In this document: positions 8,534-17,840 of the stretch, in pieces
Layout of the letters: each line of letters opens with the position of its first letter
Position numbering within the stretch: position 1 is the first letter of the stretch
Origin: an uncultured Lachnospiraceae bacterium
Lineage (GTDB): Bacteria > Bacillota > Clostridia > Lachnospirales > Lachnospiraceae
Direction: 5' to 3'
DNA: 41,336 nucleotides
Assembly (NCBI GenBank): GCA_947175175.1
Contig: CAMWLV010000012.1
Location: forward strand, 1-41,336
Notes under the pieces: generated by a model
What the model was told of the DNA's origin: nothing
Databases searched by the model: none
Seen by the model: only the letters and a program-made list of their open reading frames with translations
Program-made: the position numbers and the translations under genes

Positions 8534-8562
8534 TTGACAAAAACGATGATGTGCGATAAGAT
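8534..8562 (+). promoter_or_regulatory. Promoter of the tRNA-Leu gene
   Basis: A perfect TTGACA (8534-8539), a 17-base spacer and TAAGAT (8557-8562), ending 11 bases before the mature tRNA 5' end. Confidence 0.75.
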
Positions 8563-8573
8563 AAAACTTGTTC

Positions 8574-8657
8574 GCGGAAGTGCTGGAATTGGCAGACAGG
8601 CAAGACTAAGGATCTTGTGTCGGTAACGACGTGTGGGTTCAAGTCCCATCTTCCGCA
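8574..8657 (+). tRNA. tRNA-Leu, anticodon AAG
   Basis: An 84-base class II tRNA. The acceptor stem pairs GCGGAAG (8574-8580) with CTTCCGC (8650-8656), followed by discriminator A at 8657. The anticodon stem CAAGA/TCTTG encloses the loop CTAAGGA (8606-8612), so the anticodon is AAG at 8608-8610, reading CUU. A long variable arm (GTCG-GTAA-CGAC) and the T loop TTCAAGT are as expected for leucine. The 3' CCA is not encoded. Adenosine at position 34 is uncommon in bacteria outside tRNA-Arg(ACG). Confidence 0.95.
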
Positions 8658-8666
8658 TATGACGTG

Positions 8667-8698
8667 CTCTGGAATGAACTGGATTCCAGAGTTTTTTT
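8667..8698 (+). terminator. Terminator after tRNA-Leu
   Basis: A 9-bp stem CTCTGGAAT / ATTCCAGAG (8667-8675 and 8683-8691) with a 7-base loop, followed by seven T (8692-8698). A clear intrinsic terminator. Confidence 0.92.
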
Positions 8699-8759
8699 CA
8701 TGCGCAGGGGAGAAGTGTATTCCCAAACTCGATTATATTAGTAAAGAGAGGGTAATGTT

Positions 8760-9620
8760 ATGAGAAAGTATATAAAAATCATCAGTATCACTATTGTTAT
8801 CGTACTGGCAGCAGCAGGCTGTGGGGGAAATGCAGCTCGAGAATCCGAGGTGCCGGTTATAGAAGATTTCGATGCAATACTGCATGACCAGAGAACACAG
8901 GTGATTGTGCGGGATGAACCAGATACAGTCAATGTGGAATCCACAGAGGAGGAGGCAGAGACTTCCACGGAAGCTGAGACCGAGATGGTCGTACCATATG
9001 CAGACCGCATCGCAGGCGGCAACAGTATTACATATAATATAGAAACGGCAGTATATGAAAACGGTGTTGTGAGAGTGGAGTATCCGCAGCTTACGGGTAT
9101 GGCAGATGGGACAAGGCAGCAGGAAATCAATGAACAGATCAGAAGGATAGCAGTTGATAGTAGCTCTGCCGAAAATTTAAGTTCTTATGAATTAAAGTAT
9201 GAGACTGCTACGAAAGGTGGCGGCATTGTTTCCTTTATTTTCAGGGGGACGGAGTACTATGCGGGCAGTGCATACTCGAATCATCTCATCAAAACGCTGA
9301 ACATTGACCTGAATACGGGAAAGAATGTCAGACTGAAAAATTTCTCCGATCTGGCTTTGATCGTGAGCAGTCTGGAGAATGCCAATGGATACACAATTTT
9401 AAACGAAGGTGTCGATGCAGCAGATTTCTCCGCCTTTTTAAATAATGGTGCAGTGACAGACTATGCCATAACACTGCTTGACTATGATATGGACTTTGAT
9501 AATCCAGAGATGGTTCCAGCAGGTTTTTCGGCGATCAGGGACAATCATCTGATCCTTTTTATCAAGGCAGAGCATGCTATGGGAGATTTTGTTGAGCTGG
9601 AATTTGGTAAAAATCTGTAG
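8760..9620 (+). CDS. Lipoprotein with DUF4163/DUF3298-like region
   Basis: A 286-residue exported protein. The first 21 residues form a signal sequence ending in AAAGC, a lipobox-like site with Cys21, so the mature protein is probably membrane-anchored. A Thr/Glu-rich linker (about 50-85) precedes a folded region whose pattern (TYNIETAVYENGVVRVEYPQL, then a segment with a tyrosine-rich GTEYYAGSAYSNHL and LNIDLNTGKNVRL) resembles the DUF4163-DUF3298 arrangement seen in PdaC and RsiV-like proteins. The residue before the invariant Cys region is Ala rather than the usual Leu, so lipidation is likely but not certain. It stands alone between the tRNA and dgt. Function unknown, perhaps cell-envelope sensing. 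Confidence 0.7.
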   Translation: MRKYIKIISITIVIVLAAAGCGGNAARESEVPVIEDFDAILHDQRTQVIVRDEPDTVNVESTEEEAETSTEAETEMVVPYADRIAGGNSITYNIETAVYENGVVRVEYPQLTGMADGTRQQEINEQIRRIAVDSSSAENLSSYELKYETATKGGGIVSFIFRGTEYYAGSAYSNHLIKTLNIDLNTGKNVRLKNFSDLALIVSSLENANGYTILNEGVDAADFSAFLNNGAVTDYAITLLDYDMDFDNPEMVPAGFSAIRDNHLILFIKAEHAMGDFVELEFGKNL

Positions 9621-9728
9621 AAATTAAGATAAAAAAAGGAATTTCGGAATTTGTGTGGAATATATGAAATAGGGAAAGTATGAAGAGAAATTTGGAAACA
9701 TTACACGATTGTTAAATGGAGGATTGAC

Positions 9729-10736
9729 ATGACAATACGTGAAAACCTTGAACAGTGGGAGAGCGAATATTTAAGTCCATATGCCACACTCAGCGCCAGG
9801 TCAAGAGGAAGGGAGAGAGAGGAAGAGCAGTGCGATATCAGACCTGTATTTCAGAGAGACAGGGACAGGATACTCCATTCCAAGTCATTTCGGCGCCTCA
9901 AGGATAAGACGCAGGTTTTTTTATCGCCAGAGGGCGATCATTATAGAACGAGACTCACACATACTCTTGAGGTGTCACAGAACGCGAGGACGATCGCGAG
10001 GGCACTGCAGCTAAATGAAGAGCTGGTTGAGGCGATCGCATTAGGACATGATTTGGGGCACACTCCCTTTGGACATGCCGGGGAGCGTGCTTTAAATGAA
10101 ATCTGTCCATATGGATTCAAACACAATGAGCAGAGTGTGCGCACCGTGGAGCTTCTCGAGAAAGATGGGGAAGGCCTGAACCTGACATGGGAAGTACGCG
10201 ACGGGATAAGGAATCATCAGACTTCAAGCATGCCGGCAACGCTGGAAGGTAAGATCGTACGTTTTTCAGACAAGATTGCATATACCTATCATGATATGGA
10301 TGATGCTGTCAGGGCAGGTATCCTCAAGGAGCGGGATATACCAAGGGAGATTGGTGAGATCATCGGATATAGTCCGAGGGAGCGGCTCAACAATTTCATA
10401 CATGATATCGTGACGCAAAGCAAGGGAACGGATGATGTGCGGATGTCGGATGAGGTGGAACTTGGCATGCGCAACCTGCGGCGCTTTATGTTTGATAAGG
10501 TGTACAGCAATTCCGTGGCAAAGTGCGAGGAAAACAAGGCGGTAGCGCTGGTCAAAACCCTGTATGAATATTACATGAGACATACAGATGCGCTGCCAAA
10601 GTTTTTTGTGGAGCTGGGACTGCAGGGAGAGCCGCGCGAGAAGGTTGTGTGTGATTACATTAGCTCTATGACAGACCGGTTTGCGATTTCTTTGTATGAA
10701 GAGATATACATACCGAAATTTTGGATGGGATATTAG
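9729..10736 (+). CDS. dgt: dGTP triphosphohydrolase-like protein
   Basis: A 335-residue HD-superfamily enzyme of the Dgt family, which hydrolyses dGTP (or other dNTPs) to the nucleoside and tripolyphosphate. Metal ligands are seen at His78 in RLTHTLEV, the pair His107-Asp108 in LGHDLGHTPFGHAGE, and a late Asp in FSDKIAYTYHD; RNHQTS is also typical. The length fits the shorter, type-2-like form common in Clostridia, whose true substrate is not always dGTP. The start ATG at 9729 has GGAGG at 9719-9723. It lies 29 bases before dnaG and is probably the first gene of the dnaG-rpoD operon; this placement is common in Clostridia. Confidence 0.9.
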   Translation: MTIRENLEQWESEYLSPYATLSARSRGREREEEQCDIRPVFQRDRDRILHSKSFRRLKDKTQVFLSPEGDHYRTRLTHTLEVSQNARTIARALQLNEELVEAIALGHDLGHTPFGHAGERALNEICPYGFKHNEQSVRTVELLEKDGEGLNLTWEVRDGIRNHQTSSMPATLEGKIVRFSDKIAYTYHDMDDAVRAGILKERDIPREIGEIIGYSPRERLNNFIHDIVTQSKGTDDVRMSDEVELGMRNLRRFMFDKVYSNSVAKCEENKAVALVKTLYEYYMRHTDALPKFFVELGLQGEPREKVVCDYISSMTDRFAISLYEEIYIPKFWMGY

Positions 10737-10765
10737 GAATAGTTTAGAAAGAGAGTTGGATATCG

Positions 10766-12556
10766 ATGTATTATCCAGAAGAACTGATTGAGGAAATCAG
10801 ACAGAAAAGTGATATTGTGGATGTGATTTCCAGTTATATATCACTACAGAAAAAGGGCAGTAATTATATGTGCTGCTGCCCCTTTCACGGTGAGAAGACA
10901 CCCTCCTTTTCTGTAAACCGAGCAAGGCAGATCTACAAGTGTTTTGGCTGCGGCGAGGGCGGAAATGTGCTCACTTTTGTGATGAAATATGAGAACTGTA
11001 CATTTCCAGAGGCATTGAAGGTGCTAGCGGAGAAGGTTGGCGTGGAGCTTCCCAAGGCGGAGTACTCAGAGGAGGCAAAGCGGCGTGAGAGCAGGCGGCT
11101 AAGACTTCTGGAGGTCAATAAGGAAGCGGCAAAGTTTTATTATGTCATGCTGCGGAACGAGCGGGGGACAAAGGCAAAGGAGTATTTGGACAAGCGTCAA
11201 CTCTCCGATGAGACGCGCAAGAACTTCGGACTTGGCTATGCACCCGCGAGAGGAGAAGAATTGCTGGCATATCTGCATCAAAAGGGCTTCACGGATGATC
11301 TGATCCGCGATGTGGGACTTGCAAAGACGGATGAGCGGAGAGGAACGACAACGCAGTTCTGGAACCGGGTAATGTTTCCGATACAGGATATCAACCACCG
11401 TGTCATAGGTTTTGGCGGGCGCATTATGGGAGAAGCTGACAGTGGCCCTAAGTATCTGAACTCGCCGGAGACAGAAATCTTTGACAAAAGCAGAAACTTG
11501 TATGGTATGAACTATGCGCGTACTGCCAGGACAGGGAATATGATATTGTGTGAGGGATATATGGATGTCATCAGCATGCATCAGGCGGGTTTTATACAGG
11601 CGGTGGCATCACTTGGAACAGCATTTACTCCGGGGCAGGCGGGATTGATCAAAAAATATACAAAGGATGTCCTTCTGGCATATGACAGTGACGGTGCAGG
11701 TGTGAAAGCGGCACTCCGCGCAATCCGGATTCTTCGCGACGCGGGGATGTCTGGCAGGATCATCAATATGTCGCCCTATAAAGATCCCGATGAATTTATC
11801 AAGAATCTGGGGCAGGAGGCTTTTCAGGATCGTATCGACCATGCAGAGAATTCTTTTATGTTTGAGATACGGATGCTGGAGCGCGAGTTTGATCTGAACG
11901 ATCCGGAAGGGAAGACTAATTTTCACAATCAGATTGCGCGAAAGCTCTGCGATTTTGGCGAGGATGTGGAGCGTGAGAATTATATCGAAGCGGTGGCAGA
12001 GAAATATCACATAGGATTTGACAATCTGAGAAAGCTGGTAGTGAATATGGCGGCAAAGACGGGGGGCTATGCAGTGCAGACAGTAGAGCGCCCAAAATCA
12101 GGGATACAGAGTAGAAATAAAAATACCCCTGAGGAAAATGCCAAGAAATCACAGCGTCTGCTGCTTACGTGGCTGACGGATTATCCACAGCTCTATGCGA
12201 AGATCAAAGGTTATCTATCTGCGGAGGATTTTACTGTGGAATTATATAGCAAGGTTGCAAGGAGGATGTTTGAGGATATCGAGAGGAATGCACTTAATCC
12301 AGCGAGTATCATCAATATGTTTGAGGAAGAGAAGGATCAGAGTGAAGCAGCTTCGCTGTTTACGACGAGTCTTCCGGAACTGGAGAGTGAGCAGGAGAAG
12401 GAGAAAGCTTTCCATGATATTCTTGTGAGCGTGAAGAAAAACAGCTATGAGTATTATTCGGCGAGATCCGGCGCAGACATCACGGCGCTCAGCAAGGTGA
12501 TCGAGGGGAAAAAAGCACTGGAAGAACTTAACAAAACGCATATTTCTTTAAAATAA
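10766..12556 (+). CDS. dnaG: DNA primase
   Basis: A 596-residue DnaG primase, which makes RNA primers for DNA replication and acts with the replicative helicase at the fork. The N-terminal CHC2 zinc finger is complete: Cys38, His41, Cys59 and Cys62 in [11 protein letters not shown] and YKCFGCG. The catalytic core has the GYAPARGE region and the TOPRIM motifs EGYMDV and AYDSDGAG. The C-terminal 150 residues are divergent, as expected for the helicase-interacting domain. It is 35 bases upstream of rpoD, the classic macromolecular synthesis arrangement. Confidence 0.97.
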   Translation: MYYPEELIEEIRQKSDIVDVISSYISLQKKGSNYMCCCPFHGEKTPSFSVNRARQIYKCFGCGEGGNVLTFVMKYENCTFPEALKVLAEKVGVELPKAEYSEEAKRRESRRLRLLEVNKEAAKFYYVMLRNERGTKAKEYLDKRQLSDETRKNFGLGYAPARGEELLAYLHQKGFTDDLIRDVGLAKTDERRGTTTQFWNRVMFPIQDINHRVIGFGGRIMGEADSGPKYLNSPETEIFDKSRNLYGMNYARTARTGNMILCEGYMDVISMHQAGFIQAVASLGTAFTPGQAGLIKKYTKDVLLAYDSDGAGVKAALRAIRILRDAGMSGRIINMSPYKDPDEFIKNLGQEAFQDRIDHAENSFMFEIRMLEREFDLNDPEGKTNFHNQIARKLCDFGEDVERENYIEAVAEKYHIGFDNLRKLVVNMAAKTGGYAVQTVERPKSGIQSRNKNTPEENAKKSQRLLLTWLTDYPQLYAKIKGYLSAEDFTVELYSKVARRMFEDIERNALNPASIINMFEEEKDQSEAASLFTTSLPELESEQEKEKAFHDILVSVKKNSYEYYSARSGADITALSKVIEGKKALEELNKTHISLK

Positions 12557-12591
12557 GGATAAAAATAATATGGTATGGAGGATTGACCAGA

Positions 12592-13707
<1,116 letters not shown>

Positions 13708-13720
13708 GAGAATAATATAG

Positions 13721-14554
13721 ATGCTGTTATCGGATCGAATGAGGGCTGTGGCGGGACTTGTGCAGCCCTGTAAAAGTATAGCAGATATCGGATGTGACCA
13801 TGGCTATATCGCAATGGAGCTTGTCAGGAGTAAAATATGCAGGCATGTGATCGCGATGGACATCAACAGCGGACCATTGGACAGGGCAAAACAGAATATC
13901 GCTGATTATGATATGCAGGATTATATAGAGACCAGGCTGTCAGACGGTGTCAGTGCTCTCCGGGAAGATGAGGCGGAGGGAATCATCTGTGCCGGGATGG
14001 GAGGCAGGCTGGTCATATCTATATTAGAGCAGGGGAAAAAACTGATCGGAGAGATGAAACAGGTCATATTGCAGCCCCAGTCAGAGCTGAATGAGGTGCG
14101 AAGCTATCTGAGGGAAAAAGGCTATCTGATCGACAAGGAAGACATCATATATGAGGATGGAAAGTATTATCCGATGATGCGTGCACTGCCTGGAGCCTTT
14201 GGAAAGTTGGAATGGCAGATCAGTGGAAACCTGGAACAAAAATGCAGGAAAAGCGGGGTATATATCAATGGTATCCCTGCAAACAGACAGCCGTTTCATA
14301 TCTCAGAAGTGTCAAAGGGAGAGGTACAGCGGCTTACAAGGGTTCAGGATACATATGGTCCATGCCTTCTGGAAATGGCACATCCGATCTTAAAGCGGTA
14401 TTTGTTGTGGCAGAAGGTGAATTATGAGAATATCAGAAACAATCTGCTCAGCCAGAAAGAATTGACAGACCGGCAGCAGAGTCGTGTAGAGGAGCTTGAC
14501 GAAAAGCTGAGCGATATTGTGTTTTGCCTGTATTGCTATTATAAAAACAAATGA
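13721..14554 (+). CDS. trmK: tRNA (adenine22-N1)-methyltransferase
   Basis: A 277-residue class I SAM-dependent methyltransferase of the TrmK (YqfN) family, which makes m1A22 in tRNA. The SAM motif IADIGCDHGYIAME is at residues 20-33, followed by AMDINSGPLDRA (acidic residue for ribose) and an ICAGMGGRL motif typical of the family; the C-terminus is a coiled-coil-like helical region. It starts 13 bases after rpoD and is followed 12 bases later by the Nif3-like gene, the same order as sigA-yqfN-yqfO in Bacillus, which supports the assignment. It is longer than the Bacillus enzyme (about 240 residues) by a C-terminal extension. Confidence 0.93.
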   Translation: MLLSDRMRAVAGLVQPCKSIADIGCDHGYIAMELVRSKICRHVIAMDINSGPLDRAKQNIADYDMQDYIETRLSDGVSALREDEAEGIICAGMGGRLVISILEQGKKLIGEMKQVILQPQSELNEVRSYLREKGYLIDKEDIIYEDGKYYPMMRALPGAFGKLEWQISGNLEQKCRKSGVYINGIPANRQPFHISEVSKGEVQRLTRVQDTYGPCLLEMAHPILKRYLLWQKVNYENIRNNLLSQKELTDRQQSRVEELDEKLSDIVFCLYCYYKNK

Positions 14555-14566
14555 TGGAGAACGCGT

Positions 14567-15361
14567 ATGAAATGCTATGAAATCATTGAAAAACTGGAGT
14601 CACTCTCTCCGACAGCATTTGCGGAAGAGTGGGATAATATTGGTCTGCTTGTAGGCAGACGTGACAAGGAAGTTGAAATAGTTTATATCGCTCTGGATGC
14701 GACGGACAATGTGATTGAGGAGGCAGTGCACATTGGGGCAGATCTGCTGCTTACCCATCATCCACTTATTTTTAAGAAAATTAGCAGGGTTAATACGGAC
14801 GATTTTATTGGGAGACGCGTCTGTGAACTGATCAGAAATGACATCAGTTATTACGCCATGCACACCAACTTTGATGTAATGGGGATGGCTGATGCAGCGG
14901 CTGACATGCTTTTTCTGAAGAACAGACAGGTATTAAATGTTACTTATGGGAATGATATTGAGGACGATATTTCCAAGGAAGGCTATGGCAGGGTTGGAAA
15001 GCTGGAAAAATGTATGAGCGTAGCTGAGCTTGCCGAACTTGTGAAGGAAAAATTTCATGTGCCGAATGTCAGGGTATTTGGTGACCTGGGGGATATTGTC
15101 GAAACAGCGGCAGTGATGCCCGGATCGGGCGGCGGCTATATCCGTGATGCTCTGAATACAGGTGCAGATGTGATGATAACAGGTGATGTCGATCATCATG
15201 AAGGAATTGATGCAGTGGCACAGGGAATTGCAGTGATTGATGCAGGGCATTATGGTATTGAGAAACTTTTCATATTTTATATGGAAGAGTTTATCAAGAA
15301 AGAATTGCCTGAGATACAAATATACAAGGCAGAAATAAAAGAGCCTTTTGTAGTGATATAA
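14567..15361 (+). CDS. Nif3-like dinuclear metal centre protein
   Basis: A 264-residue NIF3/YqfO family protein, often labelled GTP cyclohydrolase 1 type 2, although the activity is not settled for most members. The metal ligands are recognisable: the two His in LLLTHHPLIFK, His and Asp in AMHTNFDVM, and His/Glu late in ITGDVDHHEGIDA and DAGHYGIEKLF. It lacks the PII/CutA-like insert of about 110 residues found in Bacillus YqfO, giving the short form. It sits downstream of trmK, with which it is conserved across Firmicutes, hinting at a shared but unknown role. Confidence 0.88.
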   Translation: MKCYEIIEKLESLSPTAFAEEWDNIGLLVGRRDKEVEIVYIALDATDNVIEEAVHIGADLLLTHHPLIFKKISRVNTDDFIGRRVCELIRNDISYYAMHTNFDVMGMADAAADMLFLKNRQVLNVTYGNDIEDDISKEGYGRVGKLEKCMSVAELAELVKEKFHVPNVRVFGDLGDIVETAAVMPGSGGGYIRDALNTGADVMITGDVDHHEGIDAVAQGIAVIDAGHYGIEKLFIFYMEEFIKKELPEIQIYKAEIKEPFVVI

Positions 15362-15384
15362 TAATATGGAAAGGGGAAGGAGCA

Positions 15385-17067
15385 ATGGATAGAAACAGTG
15401 ATAAAAAGCAAAGTTTTCTGGTAACAGTAAATGGAAAAACCAGGGAATACCCAGCGGGGATAACTTTTGGTGAGATTGCCGGGGTGTATCAGAAGGATTA
15501 TCCTTACCAGATCGCGCTTGCTGTCAGAAATGGAAAAATCAAGGAATTGTTCAAGAAAGTCGACCAAGACTGTACAGTGGAATTTTTGACACTGGCAGAT
15601 GACACAGGGCACAAGACATACAATCGAACAGCGACGATCATCCTTATGAAAGCGATCAATGATGTGATTGGTATGGACAAAATCGAGAAGATCAAGATGG
15701 AATTTGCCATTGGAAGCGGCTACTATTGTGCCAAAAAAGGAGACTTCGAGATAACAGATGAGGTTGTGGCACAGATTAAGGCAAAAATGCAGGAATACAT
15801 AGATAAGGATTTTTGTGTTATCAAAAAGTCCATGCAGTTGGACGATGCAAATATCCTTTTTGCGAAGCAGAAGATGACAGATAAGATAAGTTTGTTTCGT
15901 TACAGGGGCAGTTCGACTGTCAATGTCTACAACCTGGACGGTTACTATGATTATTACTATGGCTACATGCTTCCTAGTACTGGCTATGTGAAATGCTTTG
16001 ATCTTCAGAAATATGAGGATGGTTTGGTTCTGATACTGCCAAACAGAAAAAATCCAACTGTTTTAGAGGAGTTTAAGCCATCACCCAAGCTCTTTAAGTC
16101 CATGGAAATTGCGGTGGACTGGGGCGAAAAGCTGGGGGTGGATACAGTAAGTGATTTGAATGACCAGATACGCCAGGGTGGATTTAATGAACTCGTGCTT
16201 GTTCAGGAGGCGCTGCAGGAGCGCAGAATCAGTGAGATTGCCTCGGATATCGTATCGCGCGGCGGGATTAAATTTGTCATGATCGCAGGTCCTTCCTCGT
16301 CGGGAAAGACTACCTTTTCACACAGATTGTCTGTACAGCTTAGGACACATGGGCTGACGCCGCATCCGATTGCTGCGGATGATTATTTTGTCGACAGGGA
16401 GAAGACGCCGAAACAGCCCAATGGCGACTATGATTTTGAGTGCCTTGAGGCAATCGATATACAGAAGTTTAATGATGACATGTGCGCATTACTGGCAGGC
16501 GAACGAGTGGAGCTTCCTACCTTTAATTTTGTGACAGGAAAGCGTGAGTACAAAGGCAATTTCAAGCAGCTTGGCCCGGATGATATCCTTGTCATAGAAG
16601 GAATCCATGGATTGAATGACAAGATGTCCTATGCGCTCCCAGCTGATAGCAAATATAAGATATATATCAGTGCACTGACGACGTTGAACGTTGATGAGCA
16701 TAACCGTATTCCAACAACAGACGGAAGGCTGCTCAGACGCCTGGTTCGGGATGCAAGGACAAGAGGGGCCACAGCCAAGCGCACGATTCAGATGTGGCCT
16801 TCCGTGCGAAAAGGGGAGACAGAGAATATTTTTCCATTTCAGGAGAGTGCGGATGCCATGTTCAACTCAGCATTGATCTATGAACTTGCAGTGCTCAAGC
16901 CGTATGCGGAGCCGCTGCTCTACAGCATTGAAAAAGGGGAGCCAGAGTACTTTGAGGCGGTGCGGCTCTTGAAGTTTCTGAGTTATTTCCTGGGAGTGGG
17001 TACGGAGGAACTTCCAAAGAATTCCATTGTGCGGGAGTTTGTGGGCGGAAGCTGCTTCAAGGTTTGA
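15385..17067 (+). CDS. TGS-domain nucleoside (uridine) kinase
   Basis: A 560-residue protein joining an N-terminal TGS-like and threonyl-tRNA-synthetase-like region (about 1-230) to a C-terminal P-loop kinase of the uridine kinase/phosphoribulokinase type. The Walker A is GPSSSGKTT (302-310), followed by ADDYFVDREKTP and a VIEGIHGLND Walker B-like segment. The arrangement is common in Clostridia and Thermotoga, where the product is called nucleoside kinase; the N-terminal part does not charge tRNA. It phosphorylates nucleosides for salvage, probably in the cytoplasm. The TGA stop is overlapped by the left target duplication of the element at 17070-17227, so the insertion landed exactly at the gene end without changing the coding sequence. 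Confidence 0.88.
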   Translation: MDRNSDKKQSFLVTVNGKTREYPAGITFGEIAGVYQKDYPYQIALAVRNGKIKELFKKVDQDCTVEFLTLADDTGHKTYNRTATIILMKAINDVIGMDKIEKIKMEFAIGSGYYCAKKGDFEITDEVVAQIKAKMQEYIDKDFCVIKKSMQLDDANILFAKQKMTDKISLFRYRGSSTVNVYNLDGYYDYYYGYMLPSTGYVKCFDLQKYEDGLVLILPNRKNPTVLEEFKPSPKLFKSMEIAVDWGEKLGVDTVSDLNDQIRQGGFNELVLVQEALQERRISEIASDIVSRGGIKFVMIAGPSSSGKTTFSHRLSVQLRTHGLTPHPIAADDYFVDREKTPKQPNGDYDFECLEAIDIQKFNDDMCALLAGERVELPTFNFVTGKREYKGNFKQLGPDDILVIEGIHGLNDKMSYALPADSKYKIYISALTTLNVDEHNRIPTTDGRLLRRLVRDARTRGATAKRTIQMWPSVRKGETENIFPFQESADAMFNSALIYELAVLKPYAEPLLYSIEKGEPEYFEAVRLLKFLSYFLGVGTEELPKNSIVREFVGGSCFKV

Positions 17068-17069
17068 TT

Positions 17070-17227
17070 GTTACTGTTCACGCCTCATCTGATTTTGGCA
17101 TAATTTTGTTTATTGTAGGCGTAAACAGCAACAAATTTTGCACACAAAATGCTAAAGGGAAAAAGCTAAAGCTTTTAGCATTTTGGCGCATGATTTCCAC
17201 TACTTTGATGGATGAGTGAACAGTAAC
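17070..17227. mobile_element. 158-bp MITE-like element with 8-bp target duplication
   Basis: The ends are perfect 12-bp inverted repeats, GTTACTGTTCAC (17070-17081) and GTGAACAGTAAC (17216-17227). Immediately outside both ends is the same octamer GTTTGATT (17062-17069 and 17228-17235), as expected of a target-site duplication. The inside holds no gene but has further dyads: an 11-bp pair AAAATGCTAAA / TTTAGCATTTT (17146-17156 and 17174-17184) and ATTTTG / CAAAAT (17135-17140 and 17145-17150). It is therefore a small non-autonomous element that was moved by a transposase encoded elsewhere. Eight-base duplications are known for IS66 and IS1595, among others; the parent family is not determined. 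Confidence 0.82.
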
Positions 17228-17265
17228 GTTTGATTTTCTTATAGGTTTTGTTTAAAAAGAAATAC

Positions 17266-17294
17266 TTGAAAAAGCAGATGCAATGTGTTACGAT
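17266..17294 (+). promoter_or_regulatory. Promoter of rnpB
   Basis: TTGAAA (17266-17271), a 17-base spacer and TACGAT (17289-17294), which would start the RNA near 17301. A/T-rich tracts just upstream (17228-17262) may act as an UP element; the mobile element ends at their left border. Confidence 0.75.
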
Positions 17295-17296
17295 AG

Positions 17297-17737
17297 GTTG
17301 CGGCAACTGTAGTAAATGATCGCGGCTTACCGGAATTTTACGGTAAGGTGAGGAAAGTCCGGGCTTCACAGGGCAGGATGCCGGATAACGTCCGGTGGAG
17401 GTGACTCCAAGGCCAGTGCAACAGAAATATACCGCCCCGTGCGGAAGCATAGGGAAGAAGCCTGCATGAAGGCTTCTTCGAACACTTCTGTATAGCAGAG
17501 GCGTTTGGTAAGGGTGGAAAGGTGGTGTAAGGGACCACCGCCTCCGCGGTAACGAGGAGGGCACATGTAAACCCCATTCGAAGCAAGACCAAACAGGGAA
17601 CTATAGATTTGCCCGGTCTGTTCCCAGGTAGGTCGCTTGAGGCTGATGGCAACGTCAGTCCTAGATAGATGATCATTCGTGCCGCTGTGAAAATAGCGGC
17701 ACCGACATAACCCGGCTTATCGCTGCGGTTGCCGGCA
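17297..17737 (+). ncRNA. rnpB: RNase P RNA (class A type)
   Basis: The catalytic RNA that trims the 5' ends of precursor tRNAs. All conserved blocks are present in order: GAGGAAAGTCCGGGC (about 17349-17363), ACAGAAATATACCGCC (about 17421-17436), the GGTAAGGGTGGAAAGG and GGACCACCGC arms, AGCAAGACCAAACAGG (about 17581-17597), GGTAGGTCGCTTGAG, CTAGATAGATGATC and the closing CATAACCCGGCTTA (about 17706-17719). The 5' GGCAACT pairs with 3' GGTTGCC to close P1. A GCTGATGGCAACGTCAGT hairpin looks like P18, supporting class A. Ends are approximate by a few bases. Confidence 0.95.
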
Positions 17738-17741
17738 GGAG

Positions 17742-17772
17742 TACTCTGGCTAAGGATGCCAGAGTATTGTTC
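17742..17772 (+). terminator. Terminator of rnpB
   Basis: A 9-bp stem TACTCTGGC / GCCAGAGTA (17742-17750 and 17758-17766) with a 7-base loop, followed by a short broken T tract TTGTTC. Confidence 0.75.
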
Positions 17773-17840
17773 AATTAGAAATTGACAGAAACAGAATATT
17801 GTGTTGGATTATGGTAATGTAATTGATTAGGGGTACTGAT

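Noticed and set aside
17782-17810. TTGACA upstream of the L,D-transpeptidase as a promoter
   Set aside because: The -35 is perfect (17782-17787), but the hexamer 17 bases on, TGGATT, matches the -10 consensus at only three positions; too weak to list.
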